Shown in pieces: positions 19,101 to 27,425 of a DNA stretch of 64,000 bases. Position 1 is the stretch's first letter; each line of letters begins with the position of its first letter. Below the pieces are notes generated by a model. It was given only the letters and a program-made list of their open reading frames with translations, did not search any database and was not told where the DNA came from. Made by a program: the position numbers and the translations under genes. This DNA comes from CAVRXQ01 sp963831155 (lineage in GTDB: Bacteria > Actinomycetota > Acidimicrobiia > Acidimicrobiales > Bog-793). Where the stretch lies: NCBI GenBank assembly GCA_963831155.1, contig CAWHOY010000005.1, positions 372,001 to 436,000 on the forward strand, in the 5' to 3' direction.

Positions 19101-20748
19101 CGACTGACGCCTTCAACGAGGTAACGAGCTCCTCGCGGATCGCGTCGAGGGGCGGGTTCGTCACCTGCGCGAACAACTGGAAGAAATAGTCGAATAACAG
19201 CCGGGATCGGTCCGAAAGCGGTGCGATCGGGGTGTCCGATCCCATCGATCCGGTCGGCTCGCTGCCGTTGATCGCCATCGGCGCAAGGATTAGTCGGATC
19301 TCTTCCTCGGTGAGGCCGAAGAGCCGTTGCTCGCGCACGAGCGCTTCGTGCGGCGGGACCAGTCGGCGCCGGGGAGGCAGGTCGGCGATGCTGATCAGGT
19401 TGGCGTTCAGCCACTCGTCGTAGGGGTGTTCCTGCGCGAGGCGCGCCTTGATCTCCGCATCCTCGACGATGCGTCCCTCGACCGTGTCGACGAGGAACAT
19501 CCGCCCCGGTGAGAGCCGGCCCTTGCGTACGATGCGATCGGCCGGGATATCCAGTACTCCGACTTCCGAAGTGAGCACGACGAATCCATCGCTCGTCACC
19601 CAGTATCGGGCCGGCCGAAGTCCGTTCCTGTCGAGCACGGCGCCGATCAACGTGCCGTCGGTAAATGCGATCGCTGCCGGCCCGTCCCACGGCTCCATCA
19701 AGCAGCCGTGGTAGCGGTAGAACGCGCGAACAGCGGGATCCATCTCTTCGTCGTTCTCCCAGGCTTCCGGGATCATCATCAACAGCGCGTGGGGGAGCGA
19801 GCGGCCGGCGAGATGGAGGAATTCGGCGACTTCGTCGAAGGATGCCGAGTCGCTCGAGCCCGGCGAGATGATCGGGTAGATCCGGCGGAGCTCACCGGGA
19901 ATGAGGTTGCTCGCCAACAACGACTCGCGCGCCCTCATGAAGTTGCGGTTGCCTTGCACCGTGTTGATCTCGCCGTTGTGGGCGATCATCCGATACGGGT
20001 GGGCGAGTGGCCAGGACGGGAACGTATTTGTCGAAAAGCGCGAATGGACGAGGGCGAGCGCGCTCTCGAGGCGATGATCAGCAAGATCCGGGAAGAAGCG
20101 CCGCAGCTGCTCGGTCGAGAGCATGCCCTTGTAGACAAAGGTCCGTGTCGAGAGGGAGGGGAAATAGCTATCGGGGCGTGCGTGCTCGAACCGCTTGCGC
20201 AGCACGAACGCCGCCCGCTCGAGATCGAGCCCAGTGCACTCGGGACCGGCCGGGTCGGCGACGAGCACGACCTGCCAGAAACTCGGCGCGACGGCGCGCG
20301 CGGCCGATCCGACGACCGAGAGGTTGACGGGGACTTCGCGCCACGCGTGTACCCGCAAACCCTCTTCCCGAGCGAGCTTGGCGAGCTCGGACTTGCGCTT
20401 CTCTGCGACGGCGCCCTCGGAAGGGAGAAATGCGATCCCGCTCGCGTACGAGCCGCGCGGCGGCAAGGGGCGGGCGATCTCCGCTCGGAAGAACGTGTCC
20501 GGCATCTGGACGAGGATCCCCGCGCCATCCCCGGTTTCTGGATCAGCGCCGAACGCGCCGCGGTGAGCGAGATTCTCGAGTGCAGTCAGGCCGAGCTCGA
20601 CCACTTCGTGGCTCGCGCCACGCTGCACGTTGGCGACGAACCCGACTCCGCACGAATCGTGCTCGAACCGGGGGTCGTACAGGCCCTTGGGGTGTGTGCC
20701 GTCGCTCAGACTGGGTCTCGTGTGTTCGAAGCGGTCGCCGGTGCTCAC
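16156..20748 (-). CDS. gltB: Glutamate synthase large subunit
   Basis: A 1530-residue enzyme that turns glutamine and 2-oxoglutarate into two glutamates. Cys33 in HDSCGVGFVANV should become the N-terminal nucleophile of the glutaminase domain after removal of a 32-residue propeptide. The central domain and the FMN-binding synthase domain follow (QVASARFGVTSEYL, KPGEGGQLPGAKV, SGGDGGTGAAPLTSIKHAG), with the Cys cluster in CVMMRVCHLDTCPVGIATQ for a 3Fe-4S centre, and the C-terminal GXGXG beta-helix. GTG 20748 follows a G-rich stretch and gives the usual propeptide length. Upstream of and overlapping gltD. Confidence 0.96.
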   Translation of the reverse strand: MSTGDRFEHTRPSLSDGTHPKGLYDPRFEHDSCGVGFVANVQRGASHEVVELGLTALENLAHRGAFGADPETGDGAGILVQMPDTFFRAEIARPLPPRGSYASGIAFLPSEGAVAEKRKSELAKLAREEGLRVHAWREVPVNLSVVGSAARAVAPSFWQVVLVADPAGPECTGLDLERAAFVLRKRFEHARPDSYFPSLSTRTFVYKGMLSTEQLRRFFPDLADHRLESALALVHSRFSTNTFPSWPLAHPYRMIAHNGEINTVQGNRNFMRARESLLASNLIPGELRRIYPIISPGSSDSASFDEVAEFLHLAGRSLPHALLMMIPEAWENDEEMDPAVRAFYRYHGCLMEPWDGPAAIAFTDGTLIGAVLDRNGLRPARYWVTSDGFVVLTSEVGVLDIPADRIVRKGRLSPGRMFLVDTVEGRIVEDAEIKARLAQEHPYDEWLNANLISIADLPPRRRLVPPHEALVREQRLFGLTEEEIRLILAPMAINGSEPTGSMGSDTPIAPLSDRSRLLFDYFFQLFAQVTNPPLDAIREELVTSLKASVGRERNVLEPVPESARQIELEFPIIGKDDLAKLVHVNEHGETPGLRSFVVRGLYHTDGGAVALTESLERICEDVLEAIIDGANIVILSDRGATEELAPIPSLLLVSAVHHHLVKEKARSRTGLVIETGDAREVHHMALLISYGAAAVSPYLAVDSVLSLVREGAIADSEEHAVHNLIKALGKGVLKVMSKMGISTITSYTGAQVFEAVGLDQSVVDRYFTGTPSKLGGVGLDVLAEEVARRHRLAFETRSGELAHRELEIGGEYEWRREGEYHLFNPRTVFKLQHATRAKRYEIFKEYTRLVDDQSEKLATLRGLLRLRAGRDALRAPVPLEEVEPVESIVKRFATGAMSYGSISAEAHETLAVAMNRLGGRSNSGEGGEDPARYIPDPNGDSRRSAIKQVASARFGVTSEYLVNASDLQIKMAQGAKPGEGGQLPGAKVYPWIAKTRYATPGVGLISPPPHHDIYSIEDLAQLIHDLKSANDQARIHVKLVAEVGVGTVAAGVAKAHADVVLISGGDGGTGAAPLTSIKHAGVPWELGLAETQQTLVRNALRDRIVVQVDGQMKTGRDVVIAALLGAEEFGFATAPLVVSGCVMMRVCHLDTCPVGIATQNPELRQRFSGRPEFIETFFTYVAEEVREYLAALGIRRLIDAVGHVEFLDIEPAAKHWKAEGLDLAPLLVRVEPDHGTTDLHQTKSQNHGLDTSIDHELIGLAEPALERGEKVAISLRVRNVDRSVGTLLGAEVTRRRGAAGLPRDTITVALEGSGGQSFGAFLPSGVTIVLSGDTNDYLAKGLSGGVVVVRPPVGAGFISEENVIAGNVCGYGATGGELYVSGLVGERFCVRNSGATAVVEGVGHHACEYMTGGRVIVLGTIGHNFGAGMSGGLAFIYDPNDQYGHRINRDMVDVEPIDAGDRKFLAETIERHRRLSDSKLAARILASAPSSFECFKRVMPRDYRRVLDATRDAIARGESVDEAVMAAAHG

Positions 20749-21067
20749 CGCCCCCGCTTCAGCGCGGACAATCGGGGCCCCGGTTAAGAGAATCTACACG
20801 ACGCGGATCCGCGACGAACAAGCCGAACTCGTGCGCGCCTCTCTATTTAGGTCTCATTACATCTCGCGAAGGGATGCGAGAAGCTGCCGCAGAGTCGCGA
20901 CGCCAAGCGTCTCAGAGCAACGCTGTCGAAGCGCAACCGGTTCCCAGAGGGGTCAGTGGCGAGAGCCTGCATCGCGCCGGCATGGCGAGAGAATTCATCC
21001 ACCGGAAACCGACGGGAAAACGTCCAGAAACAGTTCGCCGAGAGTCTGAGGCGTCACGGACCGCTAA
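20749..21067. other. Divergent intergenic region upstream of gltB
   Basis: About 320 bases between gltB (minus) and the broken ACT-domain gene (plus). A 12-base palindrome CGCGGATCCGCG lies near 20802-20813. On the minus strand a -10-like TAGATT sits near 20787-20792, which could serve gltB. No convincing short reading frame or terminator was found. Confidence 0.35.
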
Positions 21068-21718
21068 GTGTTTGCCTTTGTCCGACACATCCTCGATGAC
21101 CGCCCGGGCGCGCTGTCGCGCGCGGCAGCAGGAATCGCCGAGGTCGGAGGCAACATCGTCTTGCGCGATGTTCCGGAATGAGATGGCACGTCCGTCGCCG
21201 ACGGCTTCGTCGTCGAGATCGCCTCGACGTCTCGAGACGAGTTGGCGCAACACCTGCGGTCGCTGCCTGGCGTCGCGGTGGACTGTGTGCGAGCCGCGCC
21301 CGCCTTCGATCTCCATCAGGAGATCGAGCTCTTCGCGTCGCTGGCATCTAATCCACGGCCGAGCCTCGATCTTTTCGCTCGTCTCGTGCCGGCGATCGTC
21401 CGTTGCGACTGGGCCGTCGTGATCTCATCGGTTGGGCCAGCCCACGTCATCACGCGAGCGAACGGCCCAAGGATTCGTTGGGCGACTCTTCCCTGGATAC
21501 CAATCGAAAAGCCCGTTGTGTTCGACGACGGTGAAGACTGGATTCCGTCGGCTTGGCACTCCGACGCCATCGCGCTCGTCGCTGCACCGATCACCGACAA
21601 TACTTGTGTGCTGGAGAGTCGCAAGACTGGGCCACAGTTTCGCCCGAGCGAGATCGAGCGACAACACCCAGCTCGGTCAGCTCGTGGGTCGACTCTCACC
21701 CACGCCGCCGTCGGATAG
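21068..21718 (+). pseudogene. ACT-domain sensor-like gene with in-frame TGA and 3' frameshift
   Basis: From GTG 21068 the frame reads a classic ACT start (FVRHILDDRPGALSRAAAGI then EVGGNIVLRDVPE), hits TGA at 21179-21181, and continues in the same frame with the rest of the ACT domain (DGTSVADGFVVEIASTSRDE) and a GAF-like second half (LFARLVPAIVRCDWAVVISS, PIEKPVVFDDG). Near 21660 the sense frame moves over by one base: LGQLVGRLSPTPPSDRS fits better than the listed end. Domain order suggests a small-molecule-responsive regulator located just before hom. The lesions make a functional product unlikely unless they are sequencing errors. Confidence 0.65.
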
Positions 21719-21870
21719 ATCGCGCATAGGTCCGCGTCCGGCTCAGTCAGACTTCGACCCTGGCGCCAGCCGCACCGGTGGTTGCGTTCTAAGGGGTGCG
21801 CGAGAAAGCTGCAATTTTATTAGCGCGCTCGGCGGGGGCCCCTTGCGCATGTTGTGAGTAGCGTTGTCGG

Positions 21871-23220
21871 ATGGTCGCAGCCAACGACGCGGGCGCGGGC
21901 AGCGAACCGCTCGTCCGACTCGGCGTGCTCGGTTGCGGGAACGTCGGGGGTGGGCTTGTCGAGCTCATCGACCGCGACGGCGAAGGTATTGCCCGACGCA
22001 GCGGCATGCGCCTCGAGGTCTCCAAAGTCGCTGTCCGAAACCTGGCGAAACCGCGGCCGGTGTCGGTCGATCCCGATCGTTTCACGCACGACGCCCACTC
22101 GGTCGCCACGGATCCGAATGTCGACGTCGTCGTCGAGTTGATCGGCGGCATCGAACCGGCGCGCACCGTCATCCTCGACGCGCTGAAGGCTGGCAAGCCG
22201 GTCGTGACGGCCAACAAGGAGCTCATCGCGAACTTCGGCGCCGAGCTATTCGGGGCGGCGGAGGCCACTGGGTCCGAGCTGTTGTTCGAGGGCTCAGTTG
22301 GCGGCGCGATTCCGCTCCTCCGTGTGCTCCACGTCTCACTCGCTGCTGAACGGATCCGTCGCATTGTCGGAATCGTCAATGGCACGACGAACTTCATCTT
22401 GTGGCGGATGAGTGAAGCGAACGTCTCGTACCTCGAGGCGCTTCAGGAAGCCCAAAGCCTCGGCTACGCAGAGCGCGATCCATCCGCGGACGTCGAGGGA
22501 TACGACGCCTCCGCTAAGGCCGCCATCTTGGCTGGTATTGCCTTTAACGCCGACGTCGTCGCAGGTGATGTTTATCGCGAAGGGATCGACGCGCTCGATG
22601 CTGCGGACATCGAGTTCGCCCACCGCCTTGGCTACGAGGTAAAGCTGCTCGCGATCGCCGAGAACCTCGAGGAAGGAAACGGCGTCGAGCCGCTACTCGA
22701 TGTCCGTGTCCACCCGACGATGATTCCCGTCGATCACCCGCTTGCCTCGGTCAATGGTCCGTTCAACGCGGTCTATGTCGAGGGTGACGCCTGCGGCGAG
22801 ATCATGCTTTTCGGCCGCGGCGCCGGGGGAATGCCAACGGCAAGCGCCGTTTTGGGCGATGTCCTCGAGGCGGCTCGCAGTCTCACCGGCTCGCGCCCGG
22901 TGCACATGCCGCGGCGCCATCGTTCGCGGATCCGCCCGATCGACGACTTGCGCTCGCAGTACTACCTGGCGATGGACGTCACGGATCGACCGGGTGTGCT
23001 TGCTGCGGTGACGCGGGTGTTCGGCGACCACTCAGTGTCGATCCAGTCGATGGAGCAGATTGGCGCGGAACCGGACGCACGACTGGTCTTCGTCACACAC
23101 CTCGCGCTCGAGGCGGACGTTCAATCGACCCTCGCCGAGCTGAAGGATCTTCCCCCGGTGAAGCGGATCGGTGCCCTGTTGCGCGTCGTCGGCCGAGAAC
23201 GGGAACCGACGACCGCGTGA
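21871..23220 (+). CDS. hom: Homoserine dehydrogenase
   Basis: A 449-residue enzyme reducing aspartate semialdehyde to homoserine, the branch point to threonine and methionine. The N-terminal NAD(P) motif is LGVLGCGNVGGGLVEL; the catalytic and substrate region has VTANKELIANFG, EGSVGGAIPLL, IVGIVNGTTNFIL and GYAERDPSADVEGYDA. The C-terminal ACT domain (AMDVTDRPGVLAAVTRVFGD) is the feedback-control part. ATG 21871 is the first start, without a clear ribosome site. Neither thrB nor thrC is adjacent, unlike the usual actinobacterial hom-thrC-thrB order; a thrC-like gene lies 17 kb downstream. Confidence 0.96.
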   Translation: MVAANDAGAGSEPLVRLGVLGCGNVGGGLVELIDRDGEGIARRSGMRLEVSKVAVRNLAKPRPVSVDPDRFTHDAHSVATDPNVDVVVELIGGIEPARTVILDALKAGKPVVTANKELIANFGAELFGAAEATGSELLFEGSVGGAIPLLRVLHVSLAAERIRRIVGIVNGTTNFILWRMSEANVSYLEALQEAQSLGYAERDPSADVEGYDASAKAAILAGIAFNADVVAGDVYREGIDALDAADIEFAHRLGYEVKLLAIAENLEEGNGVEPLLDVRVHPTMIPVDHPLASVNGPFNAVYVEGDACGEIMLFGRGAGGMPTASAVLGDVLEAARSLTGSRPVHMPRRHRSRIRPIDDLRSQYYLAMDVTDRPGVLAAVTRVFGDHSVSIQSMEQIGAEPDARLVFVTHLALEADVQSTLAELKDLPPVKRIGALLRVVGREREPTTA

Positions 23221-23295
23221 TTTCGGTCCGACAAAGCAGCTGGCTCTTCGAAACGACCGAAGACCGAAGCGCCGGAACTTCGTAACCTTGGGGCT

Positions 23296-24984
23296 ATGTC
23301 GGACGCATCGCGCAGCTTGAAGATTCACAGCCAGGACGTCACCGAGGGCGATCGTCGTGCGGGGGCGCGAGCGATGTTGCGCGCAGTCGGGATGGGGGAT
23401 GCGGACTTCGCGAAGCCGCAAGTTGGTGTCGCCTCGACCTGGAACGAAGTGACCCCGTGCAACCTGCCCCTTGCCCGGCTCGCGGTCCGTGCCAAGGACG
23501 GCGTTCGCGACGCCGGCGGGTTTCCGCTCGAATTCGGATCAATCACGGTCTCAGACGGGATCGCGATGGGCACGGAGGGGATGCGCGCCTCGCTCGTGAG
23601 CCGGGAGGTGATCACCGACTCGGTCGAGACGGTGATGATCGCCGAGCGCTTCGACGCGTTCGTGGGCCTCGCCGGGTGCGACAAGTCATTGCCGGCGATG
23701 ATCATGGCCGCTGCTCGACTCGATGTCCCGAGCGTGTTTGTCTATGCGGGAACGATCCTCCCGGGCCACCACCGCGGGCAGGCGATCGACATCACGACCG
23801 TCTTCGAGGCGATCGGCGCCCACGCGTCGGGTCGTATGGACGATGAGGAGTTCCGCGAGATCGAGCGGCAGGCATGCCCGACCGAAGGTGCCTGCGCGGG
23901 AATGTTCACCGCCAACACGATGGCGACGATCGGTGAAGCGATTGGGATGTCCCTTCCCGGCGGATCGTCGCCTCCCGCGGTCGACCCCAGACGCGACGAG
24001 ATCGCATACGAGTCCGGAAGTGCCGTCGTCCGTCTTTTGGAGCTCGGCCTGCGTTCGCGGGCGATCTTGACGCGCGCCGCGTTCGAGAATGCGATCGCCG
24101 TGTCGATGGCCGTCGGCGGATCGACGAACGCGGTGCTGCACCTTCTCGCGATCGCGAACGAGGCACGAGTCAACCTCTCGATCGAGGACTTCGAGGCGAT
24201 CGGGAAACGCACCCCGCATATCGCCGACATGAAACCGGGCGGTCGGTTCCACATGAGCGATCTCGATGCCATAGGAGGCGTCCCGGTCGTGATGCGCGAG
24301 CTCCTCGAGGCGGGATTGCTGCACGGCGACGCGATGACCGTCACGGGCAAAACCGTCGCAGAGAATCTTGCCCAGCTCGACCCCGCCCACCCTGACGGTA
24401 CGGTCGTGCGCCCGCTCAGTTCGCCGATCCACGCGCGTGGCGGAACAGTGATCCTGCGCGGATCCCTCGCGCCTCTTGGCGCGGTGGTGAAGATCGCCGG
24501 ATCGGGTCTCGAACGATTCGAAGGGCCCGCGCGGGTGTTCGATTCGGAAGAGCTCACGATGCAGGCGATTCTCGCCGGAGAGATCGCCTCGGGCGCGGTC
24601 GTCGTGATTCGTTACGAGGGACCGAAGGGAGCTCCCGGGATGCCGGAGATGCTCGCCGTCACGGGTGCGCTGAGCGGAGCCGGGCGCGGCGAAGACTACG
24701 CGCTTGTCACGGATGGACGATTTTCCGGCGGCACGCGCGGCTTTTGCATCGGTCACGTCGCACCAGAAGGGTTCGTCGGCGGTCCGATCGCGCTGGTCCG
24801 CGACGGGGACCGTATCTCGATCGACGCCACGACGAACTCCATCGAACTGCACGTCGATGGTGCCGAGCTCGAGCGCCGGCGAGCGAGCTGGAAGACGCCC
24901 GATCCGCGCTATACGAGCGGCGCGCTGGCGAAGTTCGCCCGTTTGGTAACCGGCGCAGAACGCGGGGCAGTCACCGAGGCATGA
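23296..24984 (+). CDS. ilvD: Dihydroxy-acid dehydratase
   Basis: A 562-residue iron-sulfur enzyme of the third common step to valine and isoleucine. Fe-S ligands are seen in GLAGCDKSLPAMIMAAAR and PTEGACAGMFTANTMATIGE, plus the N-terminal TPCNLPLARLA. The C-terminal swivelling domain has RYEGPKGAPGMPEM and TDGRFSGGTRGFCIGHVAPE, family signatures. ATG 23296 follows a TTGGGG stretch. The stop overlaps the ATG of the ilvB leader peptide (ATGA), so translation of the leader is coupled to ilvD. Confidence 0.97.
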   Translation: MSDASRSLKIHSQDVTEGDRRAGARAMLRAVGMGDADFAKPQVGVASTWNEVTPCNLPLARLAVRAKDGVRDAGGFPLEFGSITVSDGIAMGTEGMRASLVSREVITDSVETVMIAERFDAFVGLAGCDKSLPAMIMAAARLDVPSVFVYAGTILPGHHRGQAIDITTVFEAIGAHASGRMDDEEFREIERQACPTEGACAGMFTANTMATIGEAIGMSLPGGSSPPAVDPRRDEIAYESGSAVVRLLELGLRSRAILTRAAFENAIAVSMAVGGSTNAVLHLLAIANEARVNLSIEDFEAIGKRTPHIADMKPGGRFHMSDLDAIGGVPVVMRELLEAGLLHGDAMTVTGKTVAENLAQLDPAHPDGTVVRPLSSPIHARGGTVILRGSLAPLGAVVKIAGSGLERFEGPARVFDSEELTMQAILAGEIASGAVVVIRYEGPKGAPGMPEMLAVTGALSGAGRGEDYALVTDGRFSGGTRGFCIGHVAPEGFVGGPIALVRDGDRISIDATTNSIELHVDGAELERRRASWKTPDPRYTSGALAKFARLVTGAERGAVTEA

Positions 24985-25064
24985 GTCGAACTTGTGGAGT
25001 TGCCCTGGAACTGCCATTATTCGTGGCAATGCTCGCGACCGCCGTCCTCCTACTCATCACGTAG
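24981..25064 (+). CDS. Branched-chain leader peptide upstream of ilvB
   Basis: A 27-codon reading frame. It starts MSRTCGVALELPLF and ends AVLLLIT, so its last seven codons hold V, L, L, L and I just before TAG; 12 of 27 codons specify Val, Leu or Ile. Its ATG overlaps the ilvD stop, so ribosomes leaving ilvD enter it. A 7-bp hairpin (25064-25070 with 25086-25092) begins at the stop codon and a strong terminator follows at 25095. This is the layout of an amino-acid attenuator: a ribosome slowed by scarce Val/Leu/Ile should change the folding of the RNA behind it. Function by analogy; not annotated by length-based gene finders. Confidence 0.8.
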   Translation: MSRTCGVALELPLFVAMLATAVLLLIT

Positions 25065-25094
25065 CACGCGCCCGGCTCAGCCGTACGCGTGCTC

Positions 25095-25124
25095 ACGACC
25101 TCCCGCAAGGGAGGTCGTTTTGTT
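25095..25124 (+). terminator. Attenuator terminator before ilvB
   Basis: ACGACCTCCC (25095-25104), a GCAA tetraloop and GGGAGGTCGT (25109-25118) make a perfect 10-bp stem followed by TTTTGTT. It lies between the leader peptide and ilvB with no gene ending just before it, so it can only cut transcription into ilvBNC. Confidence 0.9.
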
Positions 25125-25172
25125 CCCTGCCGCAAATCGGCGACACGCAGATCAATCGACCAGGAGAGTGTG

Positions 25173-26897
25173 GTGAAACTGACCGGGGCCCAGGCGCTCG
25201 TGAAGAGCCTTGAGAACGAAGGTGTCGAGGTCGTGTTCGGCCTGCCCGGTGGCGCGATCTTGCCGGTCTACGACCCGATTCTCGATTCTTCGATCCGCCA
25301 CATCCTCGTTCGTCACGAACAGGGTGCCGGACACGCCGCCGAGGGCTACGCGCTCGTCACCGGTCACGCGGGCGTGGCGATGGTGACGAGTGGACCTGGC
25401 GCGACCAACATCGTCACGCCGATCGCGGACGCCTTCCTCGACTCGGTGCCTCTCGTTGTTGTCACCGGTCAGGTTTCCACTTCGGCAATCGGGACTGATG
25501 CCTTCCAAGAGGTCGATACGACCGGCATTACGACAAGCATCACGAAGCACAACTGGTTGATCACCGACCCCGCAGACATCGCGCGAACGGTCAAGGAGGC
25601 GTTCTATGTCGCGACGACCGGGCGTCCTGGACCGGTGGTGATCGACGTGCCAAAGGACGTCGCGCAAGCGACGACGACCTGGCCAGAGCGGATCGAGATG
25701 GAGCTGCCCGGTTATCGCTTGATTGGTGAGCCCGACTTGGGCGCTGTCGACGCAGCCGTCGCGCTGATACATGAGGCGCGCCGGCCCGTGCTGTACGTCG
25801 GGGGTGGGGTGTTGAAAGCCGATGCCACCGAGGCTCTTGCCCAGCTCGTGGAGCGGACGAGCTTTCCTGTGGTGACGACGTTGATGGCGCGCGGCGCGTT
25901 CCCGGACAGCGATCCTCGCTGTCTCGGGATGCCGGGGATGCACGGGACCTACGCCGCGGTCACGGCGATGCAACGCGCCGATCTCCTTGTCGCGCTCGGA
26001 GCGCGCTTCGACGACCGAGTCACCGGAAAGGTGTCGGCGTTCGCTCCCCAAGCAAAGATCGTCCACCTCGATGTGGACCGGGCCGAGATCGGAAAGGTCC
26101 GCCGCCCAGACGTAGCGATCGCCGCGGACTGCCGAGCCGGCATCGAGGCGATCGTCCGTCGTCTCGAGGCCGAAGGTCCGGCTGGCTCGTTCGACGCAAA
26201 GTGCCTGGCACCATGGTGGGCCGAGATCGACGCCTGGCGCACGTCGTACCCGCTGCATTACGAAACCGGCGAGACGCCGGGTTCACTGAAGCCGCAGTAC
26301 GTCATCGAGCAGTTGCGAGCTGCGACGCCAGACCACACGATCCTTGTCTCCGGGGTCGGCCAGCATCAGATGTGGGCCGCACAACACTGGCGCTTCGATC
26401 ACCCGCGCGCCTGGGTGAATTCCGGCGGTCTCGGAACGATGGGATTCGCGATACCCGCGGCGATTGGTGCGAAAGTCGGCCGACCCGATCAGATGGTCTG
26501 GGCGGTTGACGGCGACGGATGTTTCCAGATGACCGCGCAGGAGCTGATCACCGCGTCGATGGAACGGATCCCCGTCAAAATTGCCATCTTGAACAACGCC
26601 TATCTCGGCATGGTCCGACAGTGGCAGCACATGTTTTACGACGAGCGCTACTCGTCGGTGTACCTTTCTTCTGATCTGCCGGACTATGTGCGCTGGGCAG
26701 AGGCGATGGGCTGTGCCGGGTTCCGGGTGACGAGCGCGGAGGATGTTCGCCCGACGATCGAGAAGGCGAATGCGATCGATGATCAACCGGTCGTTATTGA
26801 CTTCAGGACCGATCCGAACGAGCACGTCTATCCGATGGTCGCGGCTGGGTCGTCGAACGACGACATCGTCGTGCATCCGAGTCTTCGCGGGCAATGA
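25173..26897 (+). CDS. ilvB: Acetolactate synthase large subunit
   Basis: A 574-residue thiamine-diphosphate enzyme condensing two pyruvates (or pyruvate and 2-oxobutyrate). The catalytic Glu lies in RHEQGAGHAAEGYAL; the FAD region and central domain follow; the ThDP-binding motif is GDGCFQMTAQELITASM...LNNAYLGMV. The GTG at 25173 has AGGAG six bases upstream; the adjacent GTG 25170 is too close. The frame is open up to 25089 but that part is the terminator stem. The stop overlaps ilvN (ATGA). Expression should depend on read-through of the attenuator. Confidence 0.97.
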   Translation: MKLTGAQALVKSLENEGVEVVFGLPGGAILPVYDPILDSSIRHILVRHEQGAGHAAEGYALVTGHAGVAMVTSGPGATNIVTPIADAFLDSVPLVVVTGQVSTSAIGTDAFQEVDTTGITTSITKHNWLITDPADIARTVKEAFYVATTGRPGPVVIDVPKDVAQATTTWPERIEMELPGYRLIGEPDLGAVDAAVALIHEARRPVLYVGGGVLKADATEALAQLVERTSFPVVTTLMARGAFPDSDPRCLGMPGMHGTYAAVTAMQRADLLVALGARFDDRVTGKVSAFAPQAKIVHLDVDRAEIGKVRRPDVAIAADCRAGIEAIVRRLEAEGPAGSFDAKCLAPWWAEIDAWRTSYPLHYETGETPGSLKPQYVIEQLRAATPDHTILVSGVGQHQMWAAQHWRFDHPRAWVNSGGLGTMGFAIPAAIGAKVGRPDQMVWAVDGDGCFQMTAQELITASMERIPVKIAILNNAYLGMVRQWQHMFYDERYSSVYLSSDLPDYVRWAEAMGCAGFRVTSAEDVRPTIEKANAIDDQPVVIDFRTDPNEHVYPMVAAGSSNDDIVVHPSLRGQ

Positions 26898-27382
26898 GAG
26901 TTTCGACGCTCCCACACCATTTGTTCTCGATCACGGTCGAGAACAAGGCACGGGTTCTCGTGCGCGTCGCGGGTCTGTTCGCTCGCCGCGGCTTCAACAT
27001 CGTGTCGTTGGCGGTCGCGCCGACCGACGACGAGCACTATTCGCGAATCGCGATCGTGGTCGACGGCGACTCCGCGCCGCTCGAACAGATTCGCGCCCAG
27101 CTCGACAAGCTCGTGAACGTCGTGGAGATCAGCGAGATCAAGCCAGGAACGGCTCACGAAGCCGAGCTCGCGCTCGTCTGCGTGAAAAAGGACGCCGCCG
27201 GCCAGCTCTCTGGCGTGCTGCAGAGCTACGGAGCCGAGATCATTGAAGAACGCGACAACGCCGTGCTCGCAGAGGTGGTCGCGCATCCCGAGGAGATCGA
27301 CAATTTGACAGAGTCGCTCGTCCCGTTTGGCATCGTTGAGTTCCAACGCACGGGGCGCATCGCGATCGTTCCGCCGTCGTAG
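26894..27382 (+). CDS. ilvN: Acetolactate synthase regulatory subunit
   Basis: A 162-residue regulatory partner of IlvB. The N-terminal ACT domain (FSITVENKARVLVRVAGLFARRG then FNIVSLAVAPTDDEHYSRIAIV) binds valine for feedback inhibition; a second ACT-like C-terminal domain (ELALVCVKKDAAG, AEIIEERDNAVLAEVVAHPE) follows. Length is normal. Start ATG overlaps the ilvB stop by four bases, giving tight translational coupling. Confidence 0.96.
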   Translation: MRVSTLPHHLFSITVENKARVLVRVAGLFARRGFNIVSLAVAPTDDEHYSRIAIVVDGDSAPLEQIRAQLDKLVNVVEISEIKPGTAHEAELALVCVKKDAAGQLSGVLQSYGAEIIEERDNAVLAEVVAHPEEIDNLTESLVPFGIVEFQRTGRIAIVPPS

Positions 27383-27425
27383 GAATCCGTTCCCCGGCCA
27401 GCAAACAAGGAGAGGTTGACTAAAG

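Noticed and set aside
19708..20787. Long plus-strand open frame (359 codons) opposite gltB
   Set aside because: Antisense to a strongly conserved gltB; translation is Arg/Glu-rich with no family motif. A typical high-GC shadow.
21179..21181. In-frame TGA read as selenocysteine or programmed read-through
   Set aside because: No selenocysteine-type hairpin was recognised, the position in an ACT domain is not a Cys site, and a second lesion follows downstream.
24744..25064. Longer open frame (106 codons) ending with the ilvB leader peptide
   Set aside because: The first 80 codons are an out-of-frame reading of ilvD; only the final 27 codons, starting at the ATGA overlap, make sense.
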